Assembly: GCA_001825665.1 (NCBI GenBank)
Contig: MHXZ01000056.1
Coordinates: 1-33,518, forward strand
Source of the DNA: Planctomycetes bacterium GWF2_41_51
GTDB lineage: Bacteria; Planctomycetota; Phycisphaerae; Sedimentisphaerales; UBA12454
Reading direction: 5' to 3'
Length of the DNA stretch: 33,518 bases
Each line of letters starts with the position of its first letter. Positions within the stretch are counted from its first letter, which is position 1. Below are positions 8,586 through 16,278 of this stretch, in pieces. Under the pieces are notes generated by a model. It did not search any database and had not been told where the DNA came from. It saw nothing but the letters and a program-made list of their open reading frames with translations. Position numbers and translations under genes: made by a program.

Positions 8586-9000
8586 TTTTAATATTCCAAA
8601 ATCTATTTATTTTTTCCTGTCAGAAAGTCCTGCCCGCAATTTATGAGCATCTAGAAATTTCCAGCCGCGGTTATTATATGAGCATCTATATATTTGACAT
8701 ATCATTTTTTATCATATTTGTTGTTTCAGTCCAGCTTTTTATTCCGCTGACCGCATCAAGAACTCTAACGTTTTGTAGGCCAACGCAAGTTGCACATTTT
8801 AAAGCTTTTTTCTATATTTATACCTTTAAGAAAGGCGCTAAGAACCCTGCAATTGAAGAATCGCCTGAACCGATGAGGCGTGCGGAACTTATGAACTGTG
8901 ATGGTACTTGCGTAACTCGTGCAAGGAAAAGCAACAGCCAAAGGTTTGCGGCAAAAATTGGCGAATTTTGATGCAGATGCCAATTTAAGCCAAAAAGCAG
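8586..9000. other. Upstream region of the kinase operon; no confident gene
   Basis: This 415-bp stretch holds the presumed minus-strand promoter of the operon ending at 5323. A 12-bp direct repeat TATGAGCATCTA occurs twice near 8642-8690. The plus strand is open across the region to 8971, but the reading starts inside the neighbouring gene's coding strand, has no ribosome-binding site and no recognisable domain, so I do not call it. The last part (about 8850-8970) has coding-like composition and could be a gene relic upstream of the truncated tRNA gene. Confidence 0.4.
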
Positions 9001-9030
9001 TTGACAGCATACACACCAAATCGTTATACT
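9001..9030 (+). promoter_or_regulatory. Sigma70-type promoter of the truncated tRNA gene
   Basis: A perfect TTGACA box (9001-9006) and TATACT box (9025-9030) are separated by 18 bp. The expected start of transcription near 9037 is about a dozen bases before the first base of the tRNA-like sequence at 9050, the usual distance for a bacterial tRNA gene. The promoter appears intact although the gene is not. Confidence 0.75.
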
Positions 9031-9049
9031 GTAACGACTTAAATCTTAC

Positions 9050-9090
9050 GCGCCCGTAGCTCAGCTGGATAGAGCAACGGATTTCTATCC
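9050..9090 (+). pseudogene. 5' half of a tRNA-Arg(TCT) gene, broken in the anticodon arm
   Basis: The sequence gives a 7-nt acceptor strand GCGCCCG (9050-9056), TA, a D arm with stem GCTC/GAGC and loop AGCTGGATA, an anticodon stem strand ACGGA and loop TTTCTA holding the anticodon TCT (9084-9086). After that the match to tRNA-Arg stops: only TCC of the 3' anticodon stem follows, one loop base is missing, and no variable region, T arm or 3' acceptor strand is found downstream in the window. The break lies in the anticodon loop, a known crossover position for some tyrosine recombinases. It cannot make a functional tRNA. Confidence 0.8.
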
Positions 9091-9188
9091 AAAAACCACT
9101 TCATAAGCATTGTATCTACAACATCTTATTCCGTGTTATTTGCATCAAAATGAGGTTTGCATGTGGTTTGCAAGTAGAGAATAAATTC

Positions 9189-9477
9189 ATTAACAACTGG
9201 TTTACCACTGGTGACTGACGCATTTTTGACGCAGATAAACATTAATAATTTTTTATGATTTTTTTGATTTACTACAAATTTCCTTATAACCAATTTGCAT
9301 GAAGAACCTTCGGCTTCAGAGGCCGAAAATGCCGCTATAAGCACATTACTACTAAGATGTTATATCACGTTTTTCCGTTAAAAATGAGACTTACAACTCA
9401 TTAACAAGTTACTAACAAATCATATTACAGTGGTTATACATTGGCAACTGACATTTTTTTGACACCATACTGATAAA
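9189..9477. repeat. Pair of diverged direct repeats downstream of the tRNA fragment
   Basis: Two similar blocks lie at about 9189-9239 and 9407-9477. Both open with TCATTAACAA, both later carry a TGGTTTACC/TGGTTATAC element, and both end in a TGAC-T-tract-TGAC unit (CTGACGCATTTTTGACGC at 9214-9231, and CTGACATTTTTTTGACAC at 9449-9466) followed by GATAAA. They sit between the tRNA fragment and the pseudogene. No gene is supported in 9091-9614; an inverted repeat TTCGGC/GCCGAA occurs near 9309-9327. Arm-type recombinase sites or remnants of one are a possible reading, by inference only. Confidence 0.45.
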
Positions 9478-9614
9478 AAAGTTTATAGAAAGGGCTCGAT
9501 ACAATATACCGAAATCCAATTGCTTACAGTGGGATGGAAACAATTTTTCTTGCCATCCAGCAAACAAATAATGCGAGGAAAACTAATACCCATTATAAAA
9601 AAACAGCCCCACAG

Positions 9615-10064
9615 TTTTTTTGTACCTTTTTGTGCTCCCAAATACGCTAAAAGAGCATGTATCGCATTATGACCATAAAGTTTTGCTTCTTCAAATAGCA
9701 GCAAATCTTCTTTTTCGGTGAAAACATTTATTCCCGGTTTAAAATCAGGAAGATGGCATGTTGTTACTATAATTTTATTAAATTCTTCAACCAGAAACGC
9801 CCTGTCAATGCCGGGTACTATGGTTTTTAAACCTTTTTGTTTGATTTCTTCTCCATCAGTTACAACCTGACTCATCTATCGACTACTGTATTAAAAAACT
9901 GGACATTCTTATCCATAGTTTGTATAATTTTTGCGTATAGGATGGCATATCAATTGTTTGACATCTCGCAAGGCCGCCTTGGCCTGCAAGTTTCTCTGTG
10001 AATCTGAATTCACCCTGCTGAAATCTGCCACTGCTGTATTTAAAATTAAAACATCTATATTCAT
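9615..10064 (-). pseudogene. Collapsed second copy of the kinase-dehydrogenase gene pair
   Basis: The upper part (9913-10064) matches codons 1 to about 51 of the PfkB kinase at 6498-7631: it starts MNIDVLILNTAVADF, then needs a frame change to continue EFRFTEKLAGQGGLARCQT and ends YKLW. The lower part (9615-9912) matches residues about 145-243 of the dehydrogenase at 5323-6501, with a one-base deletion just before MSQVV; across MSQVV to AQKG about 66 of 83 residues agree by eye. The rest of the kinase and the dehydrogenase N-terminus are missing, so one internal deletion joined the two genes. Below 9615 homology stops. An open stretch remains at 9483-9875 but lacks both ends of the enzyme. 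The pseudogene ATG directly abuts the stop of the gene at 10065. Confidence 0.88.
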
Positions 10065-10826
10065 TTAGTGAATCAATTCTAAATCTGCATATTCTTCGTA
10101 TAAATGATAACTGGTTTTAGAAAGCTGTGGTGTCATGCTCAATTCGACATGGTCCAAATATCGTGAATAATTGTATCGGCCGACAAGTATTTTCCACTTT
10201 GCTTGCGGCGAAAAACTTGCTCCGTAAGCCCTAAGGTCTTTAATAGGCATCGCCATTTCTGCTGTCCAGCTTTTATCCTTGTCATGCCAATTATTCAATG
10301 TCCCCTGGCACTGGGCCGCAACTTTTAAATCGCATTTGTAATCATCTATACAGCCGGGTAACCCTAAATATCCCTTGCTTGGATAGAAAAAGCTTGTCTT
10401 TTTACCGGCTGGCATTACATAAAGCTCCCAATAATAGCTTTCGTTCGCAGGTTTCAAAAATAATTCACAAAGATCACCATACTGATAATGATGCATGTTG
10501 TCTTCTTTGCCCTGGGCTACTATGTCAGTATCCTGAAATGATGCCGCAACGTAAAAGAAATTATCATCCCATGCAAAACGAACTTCGCCTGCTTCATTCA
10601 ACTTTTGTTCGTCAGCTATCTTATCTTTCGATAGATACAGCGGATATGCCGCTGCCTTTTTCCAGACTGGCTCATCAAGCACGCCATCGACGTTTATTGT
10701 CTGTTCGCTATAAACAGCCTTTATGATCTCATTCATTGTATTTGCCTTTTCAATACGATTATATGTACAACCTGTAAAAAATAATGATGCGGTAAAAATA
10801 ATTACATAAAATATTTTTTTCTTCAT
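10065..10826 (-). CDS. Lipoprotein with CBM9-like sugar-binding domain
   Basis: The ATG at 10826 gives a 253-residue protein with a lipoprotein signal peptide MKKKIFYVIIFTASLFFTGC, where FTGC is the lipobox; a TTG four codons earlier is possible but weaker. The mature part resembles the carbohydrate-binding family 9 (DOMON-like) beta sandwich: INVDGVLDEPVWKKA at the start, EVRFAWDDNFFYVAASFQD, the GDLCELFLKP strand, ELYVMPAGK, and a closing WTAEMAMPIKDL. This family binds sugars and often occurs as an accessory module; here it stands alone on a lipid anchor, perhaps as a surface binding protein. It lies 59 nt downstream of the URO-D-like gene. The degenerate kinase copy starts at the very next base after its stop. 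Confidence 0.82.
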   Translation of the reverse strand: MKKKIFYVIIFTASLFFTGCTYNRIEKANTMNEIIKAVYSEQTINVDGVLDEPVWKKAAAYPLYLSKDKIADEQKLNEAGEVRFAWDDNFFYVAASFQDTDIVAQGKEDNMHHYQYGDLCELFLKPANESYYWELYVMPAGKKTSFFYPSKGYLGLPGCIDDYKCDLKVAAQCQGTLNNWHDKDKSWTAEMAMPIKDLRAYGASFSPQAKWKILVGRYNYSRYLDHVELSMTPQLSKTSYHLYEEYADLELIH

Positions 10827-10885
10827 ATTGTTTTCCAAGCATTAAGTTATGATATTTCATACAGCGTTTTCAAATGAAACAATCC

Positions 10886-11956
10886 TTATGTATTTCTTTT
10901 CAGCCAATCGAGCAATTCAATTCCTTGTTGCTTATTGTCTGCATAAACTTCGTACACCAGCAACTCCGGCTTATAATTACAATTCTGATGAACATATTTT
11001 ACTTCATCAGGGGAAGCATAAATAATTGTCAATTTTCCCGCTGATTGTATCTTATTTATAATTTCCTGCCACAGAAAATTCGGTTTCCTTCCTGCTCCCG
11101 GAAGCCATTGCACAAATTTAATTTTTTTTACAGCTAAAATATCGTCCAGAAAGGGCAGCGCCCCCGGCCCATCGAGATGAAATGCAGCATCATCAAGAAA
11201 TGCCGCTTCTTCTTCAATCGCAGGCAAAACAAATCTGCGGAACATCTCGGGAGTCACAAGGCTTATGAAATCAGTCTGAATATAATCTGTTTTACCTCGA
11301 CTGTAAAGATGCATACCGGAATTGCTTCCAATCTTTGCTTTATCTCCAAATTGCCATAATTCATTATATATCTTCTTATAAACAGGACGCACCTGCTTCA
11401 TTAATTCATCCACAATTTCAGGCTTGTCAATCAAATCATACAAAAGCCTCTCCGCCCCGCGCATAGCTTCGAGGCAATCGATATTCGAATGCAGATCGAT
11501 ATTGAACAACAGGCATTTATCTTTACAGAATTTTTCGGCAGCTTTATGAAATTCGAGCATTCGCCGCCAAACCGGATTTTTCTCATCGAGCTTTAAAGGC
11601 ATAAAATCCTTCCACTCGTTTACGATTTTTTCCGTCCAGCTTGTATCACGACTTTCCGGATTGATTGTCAAAGGCATTCCTAAAAATGCCGTCATCTGAT
11701 CTGGCCCGAATCCCGGCCGAAAACCGGGAATCGCCTCTCCTAAAAATTCTATACTTTCCAGGCTTTTTTGCGATGCGGAAAAACTTACGCTAAAATCATC
11801 TTCAACTCCCTGAAGAGTCATCGAATAATGTTTCAAATCTTTTTTAGCGTAAATGATAGTGCATGGGCGATCTATGATTTCCTTATTCCAGAAAGCATCC
11901 CAATATTTTTGTGCCCGAGAAAAATCAGGTTTATATTTTAATTTCAATTCTGACAA
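10886..11956 (-). CDS. URO-D-like / corrinoid methyltransferase-family protein
   Basis: The 356-residue protein looks like the uroporphyrinogen decarboxylase superfamily in its methyltransferase-related branch (MtaA/CmuA-like). Supporting features are the N-terminal aromatic start (YWDAFWNKEIIDRP), LFNIDLHSNIDCLEAMRG, the helix ERLLYDLIDKPEIVDELMKQV, LVTPEMFRRFVLP, and the C-terminal strand FHLDGPGALPFLDDIL with FVQWLPGAG. Family members move methyl groups between corrinoid proteins and thiols or decarboxylate porphyrins; many planctomycetal members near sugar genes are uncharacterised. The start is a TTG with GGAGG 8 nt upstream; no ATG fits. Located 68 nt downstream of the beta-helix gene. 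An MTTB-type protein at 31961-33388 is in the same window, but no corrinoid protein is seen. Confidence 0.75.
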   Translation of the reverse strand: MSELKLKYKPDFSRAQKYWDAFWNKEIIDRPCTIIYAKKDLKHYSMTLQGVEDDFSVSFSASQKSLESIEFLGEAIPGFRPGFGPDQMTAFLGMPLTINPESRDTSWTEKIVNEWKDFMPLKLDEKNPVWRRMLEFHKAAEKFCKDKCLLFNIDLHSNIDCLEAMRGAERLLYDLIDKPEIVDELMKQVRPVYKKIYNELWQFGDKAKIGSNSGMHLYSRGKTDYIQTDFISLVTPEMFRRFVLPAIEEEAAFLDDAAFHLDGPGALPFLDDILAVKKIKFVQWLPGAGRKPNFLWQEIINKIQSAGKLTIIYASPDEVKYVHQNCNYKPELLVYEVYADNKQQGIELLDWLKRNT

Positions 11957-12024
11957 TTATATTACCTCCGAAATTTTATACTTGAAATATAAATCCAAAG
12001 CTATAATCATTTCTCCCGATTATG

Positions 12025-14616
12025 CTAAAGGCCGTCTCCTGATATTTCAATATTATCTATATAAGCATATTCAGTTGAAGAATTGGCGTTGGTACGAAAA
12101 CGAATTCTGAAATCAGAATTATCATCTGCTCCCACTGCACATACGAAATCTTTTGCGGCCCATGAGGTTTGCTGAGTAGATTCAAGATTGTTCCAGGAAG
12201 AACCATCTGTTGACCATTCTATGTACAAATATTCGCCTGCATCAAGGCCATATGTCCTGCGATTATATTTAACATGGATACTATTAAAACCTTCTGTGGT
12301 CTGCATTTTCTGTATCCATGAACTTTGCGCAATTTTTGAGCCGTAACTTCCGGAATATTTGGCAGCGGTGGAAATAGTGGAATAATTATTTTGCTTTGTC
12401 CATCCGCCGCTTGTGAAATTGCCGCTTTCAAAACCATCGATGAAAGGCAGCAAGAATTCAATTGTGAAATTTGTATAGGGGCCTGTACCCTGATAAAGCC
12501 GTTTATTGGCAGCGATATTAGTCGTTAAACTTATATCAATATTATCAAAACCTGTGCCACTCCCTCCTTCATTATTGAATCCGAGAGCATAAGGCATTTT
12601 GCCATCCGCGGAAATAACGTTTACATTACGGGCTAAAATATTGCCAGCCAGTATATCCGTTATCCCGGAAGCTATCCATGTAACCATTCCGCATGCATCA
12701 CGTAAATTTGCATTATTCCTTTGATTGGGATTTGTAATTGCAAGTCCATTAATATCGATTGCCACATTGTCAAAAAAATTCGTGAATCCTGTTTCTTTTG
12801 GATTGTTAACGACACAATCTGTAATATAAATAATTCCTTCATTATCGATTGGGCCCACTTCTACATTAAAACCCATTCCATCATCATTGCTTGTACATCT
12901 TACGAATGAAACAGAAATGGGCGTATTTAGCGAGCCTGTGCCGCCACAGGCTACTGAAAAACCTTTAGTTATGTTATCGTGTGACTGACAATCTTCAAAT
13001 TTTATATTTTGAAGATATTCAAAATTATAATTAGGTTCGAGTCTGACTCCGCAGTAAGTAGAAGTTCCATCAGTACGCGAAAAAACACAATTTCTAAACG
13101 TAATATTTTTGCCGCATATAATTGCGCATTCTGTTCTTCGATTATGATTAAAAATAGAATCTTCTACGGTTATGTCATTTGCATCTCCGGCGATATATAT
13201 TCCATCACCCCAGCAATCGTGAGCATTGACATCACTAATATATATGTTGTTTGTTGAACCACTAACACAAATTCCCATACCCCATTCACCGCCTCTGTCT
13301 GTATAATATGCGCGGTCTCCTTCAATTGTGGCTCCCGAGATACTTACATTAGTTTTATCAACTATACTGATGACCGAATATACGTTCGATGAAGTTGGAA
13401 TTGCCGTTAATTTAGCGCCTGAATCAAACACCATAGTCATATTACTTGGAGGCTGTAATCCTATCATCTGATTTCCAGTACCATCGGCATCAATGTTATA
13501 TGTACCCGATGGAAATCGGACAATTGCAGCGCCAGAATCAAGCGCAGACTGGCAAACTACAGTATCATCTGCAGTACCTACTGCCCCCCACCATTGAGGA
13601 TAAACTTCATAAATAGCCTGACCACAAATTACATCTCCGCTTCCGCTGAATATCTGACCTAACGAACCATCGAAGTTGATGGGCCCGTTAATTGCAAGAG
13701 TCCGATTCGAAGCCACATTCATAACCGCTCCCTGAGCAAATTGCAGAGTAACATTTTCAGGAATTGTCAAAGAATTATAGATTTGCCAGGTACCAGAAGC
13801 GAGATAAAGAGTTTTATGTTCAGTACCAATAGCACTTAAAGCCGCGCTGATTGACGTATCATTATAACTACCGTAATCACCCGCATTAATCATACCGCCG
13901 CGTGAAATCACAATTGTTCTATTTATTGCGGCATTATATGTAGCAATTATGCCATAAGTTGTCCCCCATCCTGCTTGTCCATAAGCAACACCTCTATCCG
14001 TGATATTACCAGCTTGAACCCAGGTATCTATATCTTCCACGGCAGCACCGCCAACAACAATTAAACATCCAGCAGAATCAAAATCTATGTGAGAAGCTGC
14101 ATTCATCGAAAGAGTGTATATACTGATGGTCCCTCCCAGATTTACTATATTGTATCCGGGTCTGTTTCCGGGAAAGTAGCCATAAGAACTTACAACAGCG
14201 CCGGGTTCAACATTAAGAATTACTGTCCCATCACCTTCATAATAACCTAAATCAAAATTATTGTTACTATGAAGATTTGCACCATTCTTCACTGTAAGAA
14301 TAACATCGTCTGTTGTTGCCGCTGCCGCAAGACTGCCATTTACGTAGATATCCCCATGATTGCTGAACATTGTAAAATCCACAACGGTTCGATTTCCTGA
14401 ATATAAAATGCAGCTTCCATTAACGAGATACGTGTTTATATTGTCTTCATAGGAGTAAGGGGAATACAACACGCCTCCCCATTCTAATTTCCAGGTATTA
14501 CTCGCAGCCCAGTTAGCATCTGCAGGACCCGCCCAATAGAGCGTATTCGCATTTGTTATTCCTGCTAAAATAATCATCATTAAAAAAGTTTCACACAATA
14601 ATTTAGTTGATTTCAT
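12025..14616 (-). CDS. Secreted beta-helix protein with N-terminal beta-rich module and C-terminal jelly-roll-like domain
   Basis: The 863-residue protein has a signal peptide (1-24), then a beta-rich module (about 25-238) opening LYWAGPADANWAASNTW and closing DRGVAYGQAGWGTTYGIIA, shared with the proteins at 25472, 26951 and 28502. Residues about 245-720 form a right-handed parallel beta-helix of pectin-lyase type, with YPQWWGAVGTADDTVVCQSA (339-357) as in tailspike/pectate_lyase_3 entries, CWGDGIYI (468-475), NRRTECAI and RLEPN. The last about 140 residues (FIDGFESGNFTSGGW...) look like a MAM- or CBM-type jelly roll. Such proteins are usually polysaccharide lyases or hydrolases; the reaction is not certain. 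AAGGAGG precedes the ATG. It is 172 nt from the oxidoreductase upstream and may have its own promoter. Confidence 0.85.
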   Translation of the reverse strand: MKSTKLLCETFLMMIILAGITNANTLYWAGPADANWAASNTWKLEWGGVLYSPYSYEDNINTYLVNGSCILYSGNRTVVDFTMFSNHGDIYVNGSLAAAATTDDVILTVKNGANLHSNNNFDLGYYEGDGTVILNVEPGAVVSSYGYFPGNRPGYNIVNLGGTISIYTLSMNAASHIDFDSAGCLIVVGGAAVEDIDTWVQAGNITDRGVAYGQAGWGTTYGIIATYNAAINRTIVISRGGMINAGDYGSYNDTSISAALSAIGTEHKTLYLASGTWQIYNSLTIPENVTLQFAQGAVMNVASNRTLAINGPINFDGSLGQIFSGSGDVICGQAIYEVYPQWWGAVGTADDTVVCQSALDSGAAIVRFPSGTYNIDADGTGNQMIGLQPPSNMTMVFDSGAKLTAIPTSSNVYSVISIVDKTNVSISGATIEGDRAYYTDRGGEWGMGICVSGSTNNIYISDVNAHDCWGDGIYIAGDANDITVEDSIFNHNRRTECAIICGKNITFRNCVFSRTDGTSTYCGVRLEPNYNFEYLQNIKFEDCQSHDNITKGFSVACGGTGSLNTPISVSFVRCTSNDDGMGFNVEVGPIDNEGIIYITDCVVNNPKETGFTNFFDNVAIDINGLAITNPNQRNNANLRDACGMVTWIASGITDILAGNILARNVNVISADGKMPYALGFNNEGGSGTGFDNIDISLTTNIAANKRLYQGTGPYTNFTIEFLLPFIDGFESGNFTSGGWTKQNNYSTISTAAKYSGSYGSKIAQSSWIQKMQTTEGFNSIHVKYNRRTYGLDAGEYLYIEWSTDGSSWNNLESTQQTSWAAKDFVCAVGADDNSDFRIRFRTNANSSTEYAYIDNIEISGDGL

Positions 14617-14788
14617 AAAATACCCTCCTTAGAAAATTTTTAAAAATCTTAAAATTACGAGAAATTATTTAACGATTGCGGAGAAGTGGTTCAATGATAA
14701 TTACAATAAAACTAATGACCTCAATGCAAAATCAAACAAGGCAATAATCATTCTATACCGTATTTTTAAATTCAAATATAAAAGTTTT

Positions 14789-16243
14789 TTAGATAGAGAC
14801 AATATCTGAATGCTTAATTCTTAAATTACCAGCCGGAAAAGTATTTTTTTCATATACCTTTTGAGGAATATTTGCTTTAGTTTCGATACCGCCGGACATT
14901 AATTTTGTTTTTTTCACAAAAGGAATTATTTCATTATCTTCCTGTTCTATTTCAAAATCAGGCGCAGGCAAATCTTTTACGAGATCGTCAATATTAATCA
15001 TCTTTCCTTCTTTTATAGACTTATTAGCCGCTACGCCCAAGAGAATCGAATAGGCACCTTGTACATAATCCGCAACTCGCTTAAGCGGGTCTTCTTTGGG
15101 ACTGCCGAAAATATCATCAAGCATTAAAATATCTCCTCCGCCATGAGCACCTTTGCCGCTCCAAACAGGAATTTCATAAGGGGTCTGAAAATGCGGATAA
15201 ATTTTCAATGATGTACCTGCCGCAATAAAACCGCCTTGAACAGTTCCGTCTCCGTTAATATAAGATGTTTCCTGACACAGTTGCTCAAGCTTTCCTTGTG
15301 TTCCTTGAATATCGAGTCTGTATCCTTCCCAAGGACTGAAAGCAGTTAGATTGTACGTTAAGATTGCGCCATTTCGGTATTGCGCAACAATGCCTACCAA
15401 ATCTTCTATATCAATATCATCTCTGAAAATACAAAGATCTCTCAAGTAGCCGTCATATTTTTCATTATCGAGATATAACTCTTTAATAAGCGGAACATGA
15501 CGCATATCAAGGTAAAAATTACATCTGTCGCTTAATTTACAATCGAGACAGCGTCTGGCATGATCGCTAAGTCCACATCGGTTTGCCTGCTGCGCATTAT
15601 AAAAAACACGCTCTCCCCTGGCGAAAACAGTTTTGGGAACAGATGACAACCACCAGTTGATTAGATCAAAATGATGTGTTGCTTTATGAACTAATAAACC
15701 GCCGGAATTTTCTTTATTGCTATGCCATCTTCGGAAATAGTCAGCTCCGTGATTTGTATCTAAAAACCATGTAAGGTTTACTGACAAAACTTTTCCAATT
15801 ACACCATCCATAAGCAATTTTTTTATTTGTGAACGCGGAGGTGAATAGCGATAATTAAACGTTACCCGTACACTGCGGCCTGTTTTTTTAATTGTATCGA
15901 CAATTCGCTGGCATTTTTTCTCATCGATTGTCATTGGTTTTTCAGTTATTACATCGCAGCCTGCTTCAAGTGAACGGCATATATAATCATCGTGGCTGCA
16001 ATCACGTGTCGCAACAATGACTGTATCTGGCCGGTGTGCAGTCAACATCTCGTCAAACTTTTCAGCGGAATAACATTTCAACGCAGGAAAAACTTCTCTG
16101 AGTTTTTTGGCTGCTAAATCTAACCGCCCGTTGTTTATATCGCAAATCGCAACAATTTGTGAGATTCCTTTGTATTTTTCCACAAAAGCCTCGGTAAACA
16201 TCATCGATCGACCGCCAACACCTACAAGAACATATTTTTTCAC
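14789..16243 (-). CDS. Gfo/Idh/MocA-family oxidoreductase with a Cys-rich insertion
   Basis: The GTG at 16243 is preferred because GGAG lies 10 nt upstream and the protein then starts directly with the Rossmann strand KKYVLVGVGGRS; an ATG seven codons earlier is less likely. The product is 484 residues, NAD(P)-binding, with the family motif ITEKP (about 99-103), where Lys is the usual catalytic residue, and the HHFDLINWW segment (190-198) in the C-terminal sheet domain. Residues about 223-241 carry a C-x8-C-x2-C-x5-C pattern (RCGLSDHARRCLDCKLSDRC) that could bind zinc or a cluster. Members oxidise or reduce sugars, inositols or glycosides. It follows the symporter by 35 nt, so it probably acts on the imported sugar. 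Confidence 0.88.
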   Translation of the reverse strand: MKKYVLVGVGGRSMMFTEAFVEKYKGISQIVAICDINNGRLDLAAKKLREVFPALKCYSAEKFDEMLTAHRPDTVIVATRDCSHDDYICRSLEAGCDVITEKPMTIDEKKCQRIVDTIKKTGRSVRVTFNYRYSPPRSQIKKLLMDGVIGKVLSVNLTWFLDTNHGADYFRRWHSNKENSGGLLVHKATHHFDLINWWLSSVPKTVFARGERVFYNAQQANRCGLSDHARRCLDCKLSDRCNFYLDMRHVPLIKELYLDNEKYDGYLRDLCIFRDDIDIEDLVGIVAQYRNGAILTYNLTAFSPWEGYRLDIQGTQGKLEQLCQETSYINGDGTVQGGFIAAGTSLKIYPHFQTPYEIPVWSGKGAHGGGDILMLDDIFGSPKEDPLKRVADYVQGAYSILLGVAANKSIKEGKMINIDDLVKDLPAPDFEIEQEDNEIIPFVKKTKLMSGGIETKANIPQKVYEKNTFPAGNLRIKHSDIVSI

Positions 16244-16278
16244 AATATTATTTCTCCGATACAAGATTACTGCCTTTA

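Noticed and set aside
8429-8971. Plus-strand open frame of 180 codons across the kinase-operon upstream region
   Set aside because: It begins antisense inside the well-supported gene at 7638-8585, has no ribosome-binding site and no recognisable domain; only its last part looks coding-like and may be a relic.
9126-9344. Minus-strand open frame in the gap between tRNA fragment and pseudogene
   Set aside because: No start signal, no domain, and it overlaps the direct repeats.
9483-9875. Minus-strand open frame of 130 codons as a functional small gene
   Set aside because: It is the surviving piece of the decayed dehydrogenase copy; its last about 45 codons are unrelated sequence and both ends of the enzyme are missing.
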